Source: DASPPM01 sp052143835 (lineage in GTDB: Bacteria > Pseudomonadota > Alphaproteobacteria > JACZXZ01). Taken from it: a stretch of DNA of 64,000 bases. The stretch spans positions 1-64,000 of the forward strand of contig JBKQRV010000142.1 of NCBI GenBank assembly GCA_052143835.1, in the 5' to 3' direction. Each line of letters begins with the position of its first letter. Position 1 is the first letter of the stretch. The translations under genes were made by a program, and so were the position numbers. Below the pieces are notes generated by a model. That model was not told where the DNA came from and made no database searches. It worked only from the letters and a program-made list of their open reading frames with translations. This document shows, piece by piece, positions 35,901 through 46,161 of the stretch.

Positions 35901-37227
35901 CCGCATCCAGGGCGACGAGACGGAGGCGCTTGCGAGCTACCGCAAGAGCCTCGCGATTCACGAGCAACTTGCGGCGCGCGACTTGTCCAACACGGTGTGG
36001 CAGCTCGACGTCTCCATCGGCAACGAGAGGATCGGCGACATGCTCGCCAGCCAGGGCAATCTCGCGGAGGCGCTCAAGAGCTACCGCACGTCCCTCGGGA
36101 CGCGAGAGAGGCTGGTGGCGCGCGATCCCTCCAATTCCGACTGGCAGCGCGATCTCTCGGTTGGCGAAAACAAGGTGGGGGACGTGCTCCGCGTCCAGGG
36201 CGATGCGAAGGGCGCGCTTGCCAGCTATCGCACGGGCCTCGACATCATGGAGAAGCTCGTGGCGCGGGATCCCTCGAATGCCGGCTGGCAGCGGGATGTC
36301 TCAATCAGCTACGAGCGGATCGGCGATGCGCTGGCCGCCCAGGGAAACCAAGGAGAGGCGCTGGCGAGCTATCGCAAGAGCCTCGATATTCGCGAGAAGC
36401 TTGCCGCGCGCGACCCATCCAACATCGGCTGGACCTACGACCTGTCCATCAGCAATACCAAGATCGGCGACGCGCTCCGCGCACAAGGGGACCAGGACGG
36501 AGCGCTTGCGAGCTATCGCACGGAGCTCGCGATCGTCGAGAAGCTGGCGGCGCGCGACCCCACGAACGCGGAGTGGCAGCGCGACGTCTCCGTCGGGCAA
36601 AACCGCATCGGCGACGTGCTCCGCGCGAAGAACGACTTGGGGGGAGCGCTCGCGAGCTATCGTACCGGTCTTGCGGTCATGGAGAAGCTCTCGGCGCGCG
36701 ATCGTGCGAACGCGCTTTGGCAGCACGATCTCTGCGTCAGCTACGAGCGCATCGGCGACGTGCTGGCGCTTCAACGGGATCCCGCGGGGGCGCTCGCATA
36801 CTATCGGCAGGAGCTCGAGCTCATCGGCAAGCTTGCGGCGGCCAATCCCTCGAACCTCTCCTGGCAGCGCGAGCTCTACCTCACGCAAAACCGCGTCGGC
36901 AACGCGCTTGCCGCAACGGGTGATCAGGCGGGAGCGCTCGCGAGCTTTCGCGCCGGCCTTGAGACCATTTCGCCGCTGGCATCGCGCGATCCATCCAACA
37001 CCGGCGAGCAGCACGATCTCGCCGTCAGCCACGAGCGGATCGCGAGCGCGCTGAGCGCGCTCGGGAACCAGGCCGAGGCGCTTGCAAGCTACAATAGGAG
37101 CCTCGAAATCATCGAGACGCTCCTCGCGAAGCAGCCGTCGAATACACTCTGGCAGCATGATCGCTCCTATTTGCGCGGCGAAATCGGGACTCTCGCAAAA
37201 AATTCGCCAAGCGGTTCCGCCCAATGA
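32971..37227 (+). CDS. DUF4062-STAND ATPase-TM-TPR repeat protein
   Basis: 1418 residues from MAEPLRIFISSPGDVEEERR (ATG 32971, aagagga upstream). Residues 1-~110: DUF4062, a TIR/SLOG-like fold. Residues ~220-640: nSTAND1-type ATPase with Walker A GMSGCGKSSL (~253), Walker B LILVIDQLEEMF (~361), then winged-helix and sensor parts (GALPLLEFALDQLY, QVRLAHDMLIASWPRL). One transmembrane span at ~688-710 (AVMGLLAVVAAGFGWYAY). Residues 818-1393: twelve 48-residue TPR-like repeats, then a partial one. STAND proteins are ligand-triggered switches that oligomerise. The repeats are probably the sensor face and DUF4062 the output, or the reverse. Function not known. Confidence 0.85.
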   Translation: MAEPLRIFISSPGDVEEERRRAAIVVGRLAREFARFFEIKPVLWEYEPMLASGHFQDIIEPPSRSDIEVVILWSRLGTPLPAERYRGIDGRAPVTGTEWEFEDALKAHRERGAPDLLVYRKKTKGIAEFDSTEELEAAALQRKALEQFWERYFGSAQSGFKAAFNLFTDRDEFEQMLESHLRTLIRERLPRLAESRRASAEIAWHQGSPYRGLQYFDLEHAPIFFGRARAQRQVTEALARRAAEGSAFVLVLGMSGCGKSSLVRAGVLPELMTPGVVSGVGMWRHCVFRPSEGEGDLIGGLIRALSEREQALPELLEGGLSVEQVSALVRDVPHQATVTIAPSLKRAAERVKGIAGEGRLILVIDQLEEMFSLPSVDKEARERFVTLIAALAESRVVWVIGVMRSDFYHRAAELPVLVRLAAGRGSYLLTEPTAPEIAEMINQPAAAAGLAFEVDAESGERLDRVLQEAAAREPGALPLLEFALDQLYRKDIEEKHGEVLTFASYRDLGELRGAVARHADEVCDALPADARAALPSVLRALVTVGSGEDRATARAVRRDEIGANAARAAVIDRLIEARLLVSSEEEGAGQVRLAHDMLIASWPRLRDLVAEDRDFLRTRERVDQAAVEWERRGRADDFLLPGGRSLAEAEDLLARRSEDIESRDRLFIETSVRRERAQRERRLKQTRAVAAVMGLLAVVAAGFGWYAYDRRAAAERNYEIAVRAAQTLVRDVADRLRNLGLPAASVRDILTSAESLYKDLTLDAASRPDLLGRKAETLMSLADTYAALGDTGAERKRAEEARAAFLDLIAKHPNDTTWQRDLSVSQNKVGDALRAQGDLAGALESYRAGLDTTEKLAARDASNAVWQRDLAISHERIGDTLTAEGDLGGALASYRKGLAIHEALAKRNPSDSEGQRDLSVSDNKIGDALRNGGEPAEALKSYRAGLAIMEALTAKDPSNTQWLRDLAISHERIGNVLRIQGDETEALASYRKSLAIHEQLAARDLSNTVWQLDVSIGNERIGDMLASQGNLAEALKSYRTSLGTRERLVARDPSNSDWQRDLSVGENKVGDVLRVQGDAKGALASYRTGLDIMEKLVARDPSNAGWQRDVSISYERIGDALAAQGNQGEALASYRKSLDIREKLAARDPSNIGWTYDLSISNTKIGDALRAQGDQDGALASYRTELAIVEKLAARDPTNAEWQRDVSVGQNRIGDVLRAKNDLGGALASYRTGLAVMEKLSARDRANALWQHDLCVSYERIGDVLALQRDPAGALAYYRQELELIGKLAAANPSNLSWQRELYLTQNRVGNALAATGDQAGALASFRAGLETISPLASRDPSNTGEQHDLAVSHERIASALSALGNQAEALASYNRSLEIIETLLAKQPSNTLWQHDRSYLRGEIGTLAKNSPSGSAQ
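35422..37149 (+). repeat. Twelve in-frame 144-bp repeats (48-residue TPR-like units)
   Basis: Units begin at 35422 + 144n with the Trp codon (or its replacement) of W-q-r-D-l-s-v-s...IGD-L-aqGd--gALasYr-gL-i-ekLaarDpsN. All twelve have exactly 144 bases. Units alternate between a type with QNK/DNK/ENK before the (V/I)GD and a type with HER/YER/NER (order NK, ER, NK, ER, ER, NK, ER, TK, NR, ER, NR, ER), suggesting growth by copying of two-unit blocks. Confidence 0.9.
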
Positions 37228-37258
37228 GAGCCCTCAGCTGCGCCGCCGAGCCGGAACC

Positions 37259-37735
37259 ATGAGCAACGCCTATCTCTTGATCAGGACCATTCACATCCTG
37301 AGCGCCACCCTGCTCCTCGGCACCGGCATCGGAACGGCTTTCCACATGTGGTTCGCCCATCGTACGGGCGACCTGCACGCGATCGCGGCGGTGTCCGCCA
37401 ACGTCGTGCTGGCGGATTTTCTCTTCACCACGCCCGCAATCATCGCGCAGCCGCTGAGCGGCGTCGCCCTCATCTGGCTCCAGCACGGCGATCCCTGGGC
37501 GCCCTGGCTCATTGCGTCCTACGCCCTCTTTGTCGTCGCAGGCACGTGCTGGCTGGCCATCGTCGGACTGCAGATCAGGGTGCGCGATCTCGCCCGCGCG
37601 GCGCTTGCGGCGGGACGGCCGCTCCCCCCCGAATACCACCACTCGATGCGGCTCTGGTTCAGACTCGGCTGGCCGGCCCTCGCGGCCGTGCTGGCGATCT
37701 TCTGGTTGATGACGGCGCAGCCGCGGCTTTGGTAG
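37259..37735 (+). CDS. DUF2269 family integral membrane protein
   Basis: 158 residues with four hydrophobic spans; opening LLIRTIHILSATLLLGTGIGTAFHMWFAHR and closing SMRLWFRLGWPALAAVLAIFW are typical of DUF2269. Conserved His residues (TIHILS, FHMWFAH) at membrane faces hint at metal or haem contact, but the role is unknown. ATG 37259 lies 31 bases after the STAND gene stop, so read-through transcription is possible. Confidence 0.8.
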   Translation: MSNAYLLIRTIHILSATLLLGTGIGTAFHMWFAHRTGDLHAIAAVSANVVLADFLFTTPAIIAQPLSGVALIWLQHGDPWAPWLIASYALFVVAGTCWLAIVGLQIRVRDLARAALAAGRPLPPEYHHSMRLWFRLGWPALAAVLAIFWLMTAQPRLW

Positions 37736-37791
37736 GTGCCGGCGCCGACGCGCGCTCGAACGCCGCGAAGCCGGCCCGCCCGGGTCCCTAT

Positions 37792-37805
37792 TTGATTCAG
37801 ATCAA
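37792..37805. promoter_or_regulatory. Perfect FNR/FixK/Anr-type box (TTGATTCAGATCAA)
   Basis: TTGAT-N4-ATCAA, the full consensus for the CRP/FNR family oxygen regulators (FnrL, FixK, Anr), 105 bases before the ATG at 37911. Because no other gene starts in this gap, it most likely controls the oxygenase-like gene in response to low oxygen. A palindrome this exact is unlikely by chance in 175 G+C-rich bases. Confidence 0.65.
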
Positions 37806-37910
37806 TGCGCGTTCCAGGCACCTATCGCATCCCCTCACGCTAACCCCAGCAGTCGGCGCGCCTCATAGCGTGGGCGATCCACGAAGGTGTGAGCCGCAGG
37901 ACGGAGGCAG

Positions 37911-38591
37911 ATGATGAACTATCCCCCGGTGCCCGAGGCGAGCGAGGTCGCGCGTCACTTCAGCGAGGCCGTGCGCCGCTCGCGGCCCGCCGACTGGCCC
38001 TACCGCCATTGGAAACTCAGCGACGTTTTGCCGGAGAGCATGTGCACCGGCATCCTTACCCTCCCGATCGTCCCCCCGATGCTCGGGAAAACCGATGGCA
38101 CGCGCAATACCTACAACAGCCGGCGCACCTTCATAACCCCATCGCTGCGCGCCAAATTCCCGACGTGCGCGGTGCTCGCGGACGCGCTGCAACGGCCGGA
38201 CGTGGCACGGCTGATGGCCGAGACCTGCCACATCGAGGCCGCCGGCAGCTATCTGAGGATGGAATACATTCAGGATACCGACGGCGCTTGGCTCGAGCCG
38301 CATCGCGACATTCCCGAAAAGCTGTTCTCGATGGTGATCTATCTCTGTACCGGGCCGGAGGCGAAGGACTGGGGTACGGATATCTATGATAGCGAACGCC
38401 GCTGGGTCGGGCGCTCCTCGGCCGAGTTCGACTCCGGTGTGATTTTCGTTCCCGGCCCCGCGACCTGGCACGGCTTCGATCCGCGGCCCATCATCGGCGT
38501 GCGGCGCCTGATGGAGATCAATTATGTCCGGCCGGACTGGCGTGACCGCGAACAGCTGTCAATCCCGGATCGGCCGATCGTGCTCGCCTAG
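37911..38591 (+). CDS. 2OG-Fe(II) oxygenase-like protein
   Basis: 226 residues. A double-stranded beta-helix core is suggested by the iron-binding H-x-D in WLEPHRDIPEKLFSMVIYL, the distal His in GPATWHGFDPRP and a following Arg (GVRRLMEINYV) that could hold 2-oxoglutarate, the order seen in prolyl-4-hydroxylase-like enzymes. Substrate unknown. Starts ATGATG; cggagg favours the second ATG (37914). Behind an FNR-type box, which is odd for an oxygen-consuming enzyme. Confidence 0.75.
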   Translation: MMNYPPVPEASEVARHFSEAVRRSRPADWPYRHWKLSDVLPESMCTGILTLPIVPPMLGKTDGTRNTYNSRRTFITPSLRAKFPTCAVLADALQRPDVARLMAETCHIEAAGSYLRMEYIQDTDGAWLEPHRDIPEKLFSMVIYLCTGPEAKDWGTDIYDSERRWVGRSSAEFDSGVIFVPGPATWHGFDPRPIIGVRRLMEINYVRPDWRDREQLSIPDRPIVLA

Positions 38592-38637
38592 CGACTTCCG
38601 TTAAGGCTGCCTCCTCCGATATCCCCTCGATACTCCC

Positions 38638-38666
38638 TTGACTCGTTCCTTTCCCTTGGTTAGAAC
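38638..38666 (+). promoter_or_regulatory. Promoter of imuA-imuB
   Basis: TTGACT (38638-38643), 17-base spacer, TAGAAC (38661-38666). The -10 overlaps the first LexA box, so LexA binding would block RNA polymerase. The imuA start lies 45 bases beyond. Confidence 0.7.
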
Positions 38667-38692
38667 AAATAAGGAACGAACAAATCGCGAAC
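38663..38692. promoter_or_regulatory. Two adjacent LexA (SOS) boxes
   Basis: GAAC-aaataag-GAAC (38663-38677) is directly followed by GAAC-aaatcgc-GAAC (38678-38692). Both are exact matches to the alphaproteobacterial LexA site (direct repeat GTTC-N7-GTTC read on the other strand), 18 bases before the imuA ATG. Confidence 0.9.
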
Positions 38693-38710
38693 GATTTCTG
38701 GGAGAATTCC

Positions 38711-39487
38711 ATGAGCTATCGCCACGATCTCGTCTCGGTCGAGGCGCTCAAGAGCCGCATCCTGGCGCTCGAGGGCGCCTGGCAGGGTGTCGGCCGGCAC
38801 GAGGAAGCACGGCCCGCAGCCCCGCTTGGGCTCGAGCCGTTGGACCGTGCCTTGCCCTGGGGCGGTCTGCCCACGGCCTGTCTCCACGAGGTCTCGGCAG
38901 GAGCCGCGGCCGATGGTGCCGTTGCCGGCTTCGCTGCCTATCTCCTCGCCCGCTTGAGCGCCGCGGCGGGAAGGCGGCAGTCCGCCGTGCTTTGGTGTGC
39001 CGCGGGCGAGGGGCTTTACGGGCCGGGTCTTGCCGCCTACGGGCTGGATACGCACCGGCTCATCCTCGTGCGCGGACGGCGCCAGGCCGACCTTCTGTGG
39101 GCGCTCGAAGAAGCCTTGCGCTCGGGTGCCCTCGCCGCCGTGCTGGGCGAGATCGAGGAGGCGGACTTGACTGCCACGCGCCGGCTCCAGCTTGCCGCCG
39201 AGGCCGGGCGCACGACGGCCCTCCTGCTCCGTCCTCTGGGCGGCAAGCCCGCCCCCTCGGCCGCCGTCACCGCTTGGCGCATTGCCGCCGCCCCCTCGGG
39301 AGCGGCCCCCTGGGGCGCCGGACTCGGCCGTGAGCGCTGGCGCCTCGAGCTCGTGCGTTGCCGCGGAGGGTTGCCGCGTCAATGGCTTGTGGAGTGGAAC
39401 GATGAGGCGAATCGTCTCGCTGTCGCTGCCGAGTTTCGCGACCGATCGGTTGACGCGCCTACCGGCGCTCGCCGCCTGGCGGGCTAA
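38711..39487 (+). CDS. imuA: ImuA, RecA-like SOS mutagenesis protein
   Basis: 258 residues. Opening SVEALKSRILALEGAW and the GLEPLDRALPWGGLPTACLHEV motif are those of ImuA/SulA-like proteins of alphaproteobacterial mutagenesis cassettes. The RecA-like core lacks a convincing Walker A. Works with ImuB and DnaE2 to copy past DNA lesions after damage. Preceded by promoter and tandem LexA boxes and overlapped at its end for 86 bases by imuB. Confidence 0.92.
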   Translation: MSYRHDLVSVEALKSRILALEGAWQGVGRHEEARPAAPLGLEPLDRALPWGGLPTACLHEVSAGAAADGAVAGFAAYLLARLSAAAGRRQSAVLWCAAGEGLYGPGLAAYGLDTHRLILVRGRRQADLLWALEEALRSGALAAVLGEIEEADLTATRRLQLAAEAGRTTALLLRPLGGKPAPSAAVTAWRIAAAPSGAAPWGAGLGRERWRLELVRCRGGLPRQWLVEWNDEANRLAVAAEFRDRSVDAPTGARRLAG

Positions 39488-40943
39488 GCCCTTCGCGACC
39501 ACCGCGAAAGCGGGCGGCCGGCTCGTCATCGTCGCCGCCAATGCGCCGGCCGAGGCCGCCGGCATTGCTCCCGGCCAAGTGCTGGCGGACGCGCGCGCGC
39601 TTGAGCCGGGCTTGCGTGTCGTCGCCGCCGACCCCTCTGCCGACGGCTCTGCCCTTGCAGCCCTTGCCGACGGGTTGACGCGCTACACCCCTTGGGTGGC
39701 CGTCGACGAGCAGGGGGAAGGTGGCGCGCGCGGCGCGCTTCTCGACATCACCGGCTGCGCCCATCTCTTCGGCGGCGAGGCGGCCCTCTTGGCCGACCTC
39801 ATAGGCCGGCTCGAGCGCTGCGGCTTCGCCGCGCGTGCGGCAATCGCAGCGAGTGCGGGGGCCGCCTGGGCGGTCGCCCGCTTCGCTCCTCACGATCGCC
39901 TCATCATCGCGCCCGGCGCCGAGGGCGAAGCGCTCGCGGCTCTCCCCGTTGCCGCCTTGAGGCTGCCGGCCGAGACGGCGGGCAGGCTCGAGCGCCTCGG
40001 GCTGCGCCGCATCGGCGCCCTCTATACGCTGCCGCGGGCACCCCTCGCACGCCGCTTCGGGAGCCTCGTCGGCCGCCGTCTCGACCAAGCGCTCGGCCGC
40101 GTGCAGGAGCCGATCTCGCCGCGCCGGCCGGTCGAGCCCTGGCGCCTCCAGCTCGCCTTTGCCGAGCCGATCGCGCAACGCGAGGATATCGCGGCCGCCA
40201 CTGAGCATCTCACGGCCGCGCTCTGCCGCCGCTTGGCCGAGGAGATGAAGGGCGCGCGCCGGCTCGTCCTCGCACTTTACCGGGTCGACGGCACCCTCGC
40301 GCGCGTCGAGATCGGCACCAGCCGCCCGGTGCGCGAGACCAAGCATCTCATGCGTCTCTTCGCCGAGAAGCTCGACGGCCTCGACGTCGGGCTCGGCCTC
40401 GACCTCGTGGCGCTTTCCGCCCCCGTGGTCGAGCCGCTCGCGGCGTCCCAGAGCGGCCTGCTCGCTGGCGCGAGCGAGGCAGCGCTGCCCGCGCTCGCTG
40501 CCCTTGTCGACCGCCTCGCCAACCGCCTCGGCGCGAGCGAGGTACGCCGGCTGGTCCCCGTCGCGAGCCACCTTCCCGAGCGCGCCCAGCGCGCGGCCCC
40601 GGCACTGGCCTCGGCGGGTGCCGCGGAAGCTCCTTGGCGTAAGCGCCGGCCGCGTCCCTTGCGCCTCTTCACGCGACCCCAGCCGGTCGATGCGATCGCC
40701 CCCGTGCCCGATGATCCCCCCCTCCTCTTCCGCTGGCGCGCGCAGCTCCACCGCATCCGCCGCGCCGACGGGCCCGAGCGCATCGCCGGCGAGTGGTGGC
40801 AGGGCAACACCCCCGCCCAAGCCGAGGTGCGCGACTATTATAGGGTCGAGGACGAGGCGGGCAGGCGCTTCTGGCTCTATCGCGAGGGCCTCTACCACCC
40901 CGAGCGCCGCCCGCGCTGGTTCCTCCACGGGCTGTTCGCGTGA
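39402..40943 (+). CDS. imuB: ImuB, catalytically inactive Y-family polymerase homologue
   Basis: 513 residues. Y-family fold with DITGCAHLFGGEAAL (palm) and a helix-hairpin region (ETAGRLERLGLRRIGALYTLP). The N-terminus reads RIVSLSLPSFATDRL where active polymerases have the metal-binding Asp, so it is a non-catalytic platform that links ImuA, DnaE2 and the beta clamp. The C-terminal part carries the usual WWQG...VRDYYRVEDEAGRRFWLYREG block. Start MRRIVSLS at 39402 lies inside imuA in another frame. Confidence 0.92.
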   Translation: MRRIVSLSLPSFATDRLTRLPALAAWRAKPFATTAKAGGRLVIVAANAPAEAAGIAPGQVLADARALEPGLRVVAADPSADGSALAALADGLTRYTPWVAVDEQGEGGARGALLDITGCAHLFGGEAALLADLIGRLERCGFAARAAIAASAGAAWAVARFAPHDRLIIAPGAEGEALAALPVAALRLPAETAGRLERLGLRRIGALYTLPRAPLARRFGSLVGRRLDQALGRVQEPISPRRPVEPWRLQLAFAEPIAQREDIAAATEHLTAALCRRLAEEMKGARRLVLALYRVDGTLARVEIGTSRPVRETKHLMRLFAEKLDGLDVGLGLDLVALSAPVVEPLAASQSGLLAGASEAALPALAALVDRLANRLGASEVRRLVPVASHLPERAQRAAPALASAGAAEAPWRKRRPRPLRLFTRPQPVDAIAPVPDDPPLLFRWRAQLHRIRRADGPERIAGEWWQGNTPAQAEVRDYYRVEDEAGRRFWLYREGLYHPERRPRWFLHGLFA

Positions 40944-41196
40944 GGTGACCGCGCCGTCAAAGTGTTTTCACCACGGAGACACGGAGGACACGGAGGACAC
41001 GGAGAAGAAGAAAGCAAGATCTAACGCAGAGGTCGCGAAGGATGCGACGCCAGAGGCGTCGCATCAGTGGACGCAGAGGAATAATTTTTCTCCGCGTCCT
41101 CTGCGCATCCTCCGCGTCCTCTGCGCTGAACAATGCCTTCTCTTCTCCGTGTCTTCCGTGTCTCCGTGGTGCATCTGTCGTGCACTGGGATTACCC
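40944..41196. repeat. Nested acacggag/acgcagagg inverted-repeat element
   Basis: Outer arms: caccacggagacacggaggacacggaggacacggagaa (from 40969) against tctccgtgtcttccgtgtctccgtggtg (to 41171). Inner arms: aacgcagagg... and tccgcgtcctctgcgcatcctccgcgtcctctgcg. At the centre, a perfect hairpin gatgcgacgc-cagag-gcgtcgcatc (41041-41065). It separates imuB from dnaE2, so dnaE2 is not translationally coupled and its expression could be damped by the structure. Confidence 0.85.
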
Positions 41197-44481
<3,285 letters not shown>

Positions 44482-44503
44482 GCGGAGACGGACCCTCTAC
44501 CTC

Positions 44504-45517
44504 TCAGAATCCCGCGAGCACGACCTTGCCGCGCGCGCGGCCGCTCTCGATGAGCGCATGCGCCTTCCTGAGCGTCGCGGCATCGATCCGGCCCATCGTC
44601 TCGGTCGCGGTCGTGCGGATCAAGCCGTCGTCGACAAGGGCGGAAACCTCGTTGAGCAGGCGGTGTTGGGCGATCATATCGGGCGTCTCGAACATGGAAC
44701 GCGCGAACATCGCCTCCCAGTGAATGGACACGGCCTTGCGCTTGAAGGGCATCGCATCGAGGGACTTGGGGTCGTCGATCAGGCCGAACTTGCCCTGGGG
44801 TGCCACGATCTCGACGATCTCCGCGAGGTGCCGGTCGGTCGCGGTGACGCCGAAGACGTACTCGACGCTCGGAAAGCCGAGGGCCGCGAGCTGCGGGGCG
44901 AGGGGCTGGCCATGATCCACGACGTGGTGCGCGCCAAGCTCGAGGCACCAGGCCCTGGTCTCGGGCCGCGAGGCCGTGGCGATGACCGCAAGCCCGGTAA
45001 GCCGGCGCGCCAATTGGATGGCGATCGAGCCCACACCACCGGCACCTCCGATGATAAGAAGCGCACCCCCTGCTGCGGGCTTGCCGATGCGGATGCCGAA
45101 GCGGTCGAACAGCATCTCCCAGGCGGTGATCGCGGTGAGCGGAAGGGCCGCGGCCTCGGCGAAGGAGAGGCGCTTCGGCATGGCGCCCACGATGCGCTCG
45201 TCGACGAGATGGAACTCGGCGTTCGTCCCTTGGCGCAGGATGCTGCCTGCGTACCAGACCTTGTCGCCGGGCTTGAAGAGGCTTGAGCCCGGTCCCACGG
45301 CCTCGACCGTGCCGGCGCCGTCGAAGCCGAGCACCTTGGCCTTGCCCGGCTCGGGCTGGGCGCGCAGCCGCACCTTGGTATCGACCGGGTTGACCGACAC
45401 GGCCTCGATCTTGACGAGAAGGTCGCGCCCGCTCGGCGCCGGCTTCTCGAGCTCGAGGTCGAGGAGCGACTTCGCCTCGCCGATCGGCAAGGAGCGGTAG
45501 TAGCCCACGGCTTTCAT
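44504..45517 (-). CDS. Zinc-type alcohol dehydrogenase-like quinone oxidoreductase
   Basis: 337 residues of the medium-chain reductase superfamily. Catalytic-domain start MKAVGYYRSLPI...VSVNPVDTKVR, then NADPH-binding GGAGGVGSIAIQLAR. The structural-zinc cysteines are absent, so it belongs to the zinc-free quinone reductase/ZADH group (YhdH/zeta-crystallin-like) despite the common name. ATGA overlap with the isomerase gene upstream. Likely reduces quinones or enones in stress defence. Confidence 0.88.
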   Translation of the reverse strand: MKAVGYYRSLPIGEAKSLLDLELEKPAPSGRDLLVKIEAVSVNPVDTKVRLRAQPEPGKAKVLGFDGAGTVEAVGPGSSLFKPGDKVWYAGSILRQGTNAEFHLVDERIVGAMPKRLSFAEAAALPLTAITAWEMLFDRFGIRIGKPAAGGALLIIGGAGGVGSIAIQLARRLTGLAVIATASRPETRAWCLELGAHHVVDHGQPLAPQLAALGFPSVEYVFGVTATDRHLAEIVEIVAPQGKFGLIDDPKSLDAMPFKRKAVSIHWEAMFARSMFETPDMIAQHRLLNEVSALVDDGLIRTTATETMGRIDAATLRKAHALIESGRARGKVVLAGF

Positions 45518-46161
45518 CCAATCCTCCCTTTGCGCATGAGATGACGGCGCAGCAGCGCCAGCCGGTCATTGCCCCAAAAGAGCCGGTCGCCCGCGATAAA
45601 GGTCGGGACCCCGAAGGCCCCGCGTGCGAGCGCTTGGCGCAAGATGCGCTCTTGCTCGGCCCTGCTCGCGCGGCTGTCAAGCTCCGCCTCGAAGCGGGCG
45701 CGCTCGAGGCCGGCCCGCTCGGCCAGCTCCGCGCAAAGTGCGCGGTCGATCCGCGCTCGCTCTTCCACGAAGATCGCCGCGAACAGCGCGCGCGCGTATC
45801 CTTCGACCGCGCCCAGGCGCCGCGCCGTGACGGCGGCGCGCGACAACAGGTCGGGCTCGAGTGCCAGACGCCCGTGGGGCTCGCGGAAGGCAATGCCGTA
45901 ATACTCCGCCCACGCCTCGGCATCGCGCCGCCGATAGCCCCAGTCATATTGCCCCGCGGCTTTTCCCGCCTTGAAGGGATTGTCGCCCCGCGTCTCGATG
46001 AGCTTGGCGCTATCGACCGGGAGCCAGTCGAACGCGGCGCCGGTCTCGGCGGCGAGTGCGGTCAACTGGCTCGCCGCGAGATAGGAATAACGGCTGCCCA
46101 GCCCGAAATAGAACTCGACAACCGAGCCGGGTGCTGAGCTCGTCACGCCGGCCGCCGTCAC
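45514..46161 (-). CDS. 2-hydroxychromene-2-carboxylate isomerase family protein
   Basis: 215 residues from GTG 46161, which overlaps the stop of the upstream gene (GTGA); GTG 46146 is a possible alternative. DsbA/GST-kappa fold: SVVEFYFGLGSRYSYLAA with Ser at the catalytic position, and GAFGVPTFIAGDRLFWGNDRL. Glutathione-dependent isomerase; substrate unknown. Sits in a three-gene coupled operon with an OsmC-fused hydrolase and a quinone reductase, a setting that suggests detoxification of reactive electrophiles. Confidence 0.87.
   Translation of the reverse strand: MTAAGVTSSAPGSVVEFYFGLGSRYSYLAASQLTALAAETGAAFDWLPVDSAKLIETRGDNPFKAGKAAGQYDWGYRRRDAEAWAEYYGIAFREPHGRLALEPDLLSRAAVTARRLGAVEGYARALFAAIFVEERARIDRALCAELAERAGLERARFEAELDSRASRAEQERILRQALARGAFGVPTFIAGDRLFWGNDRLALLRRHLMRKGRIG

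Noticed and set aside
35345..37054. 569-residue frame of serine/arginine-rich repeats
   Set aside because: Out-of-frame reading of the 144-bp TPR-coding repeats.
35422..37149. Regular repeats considered as a CRISPR array
   Set aside because: Units are 144 bp, contiguous, in frame and encode a TPR-like protein; there are no spacers.
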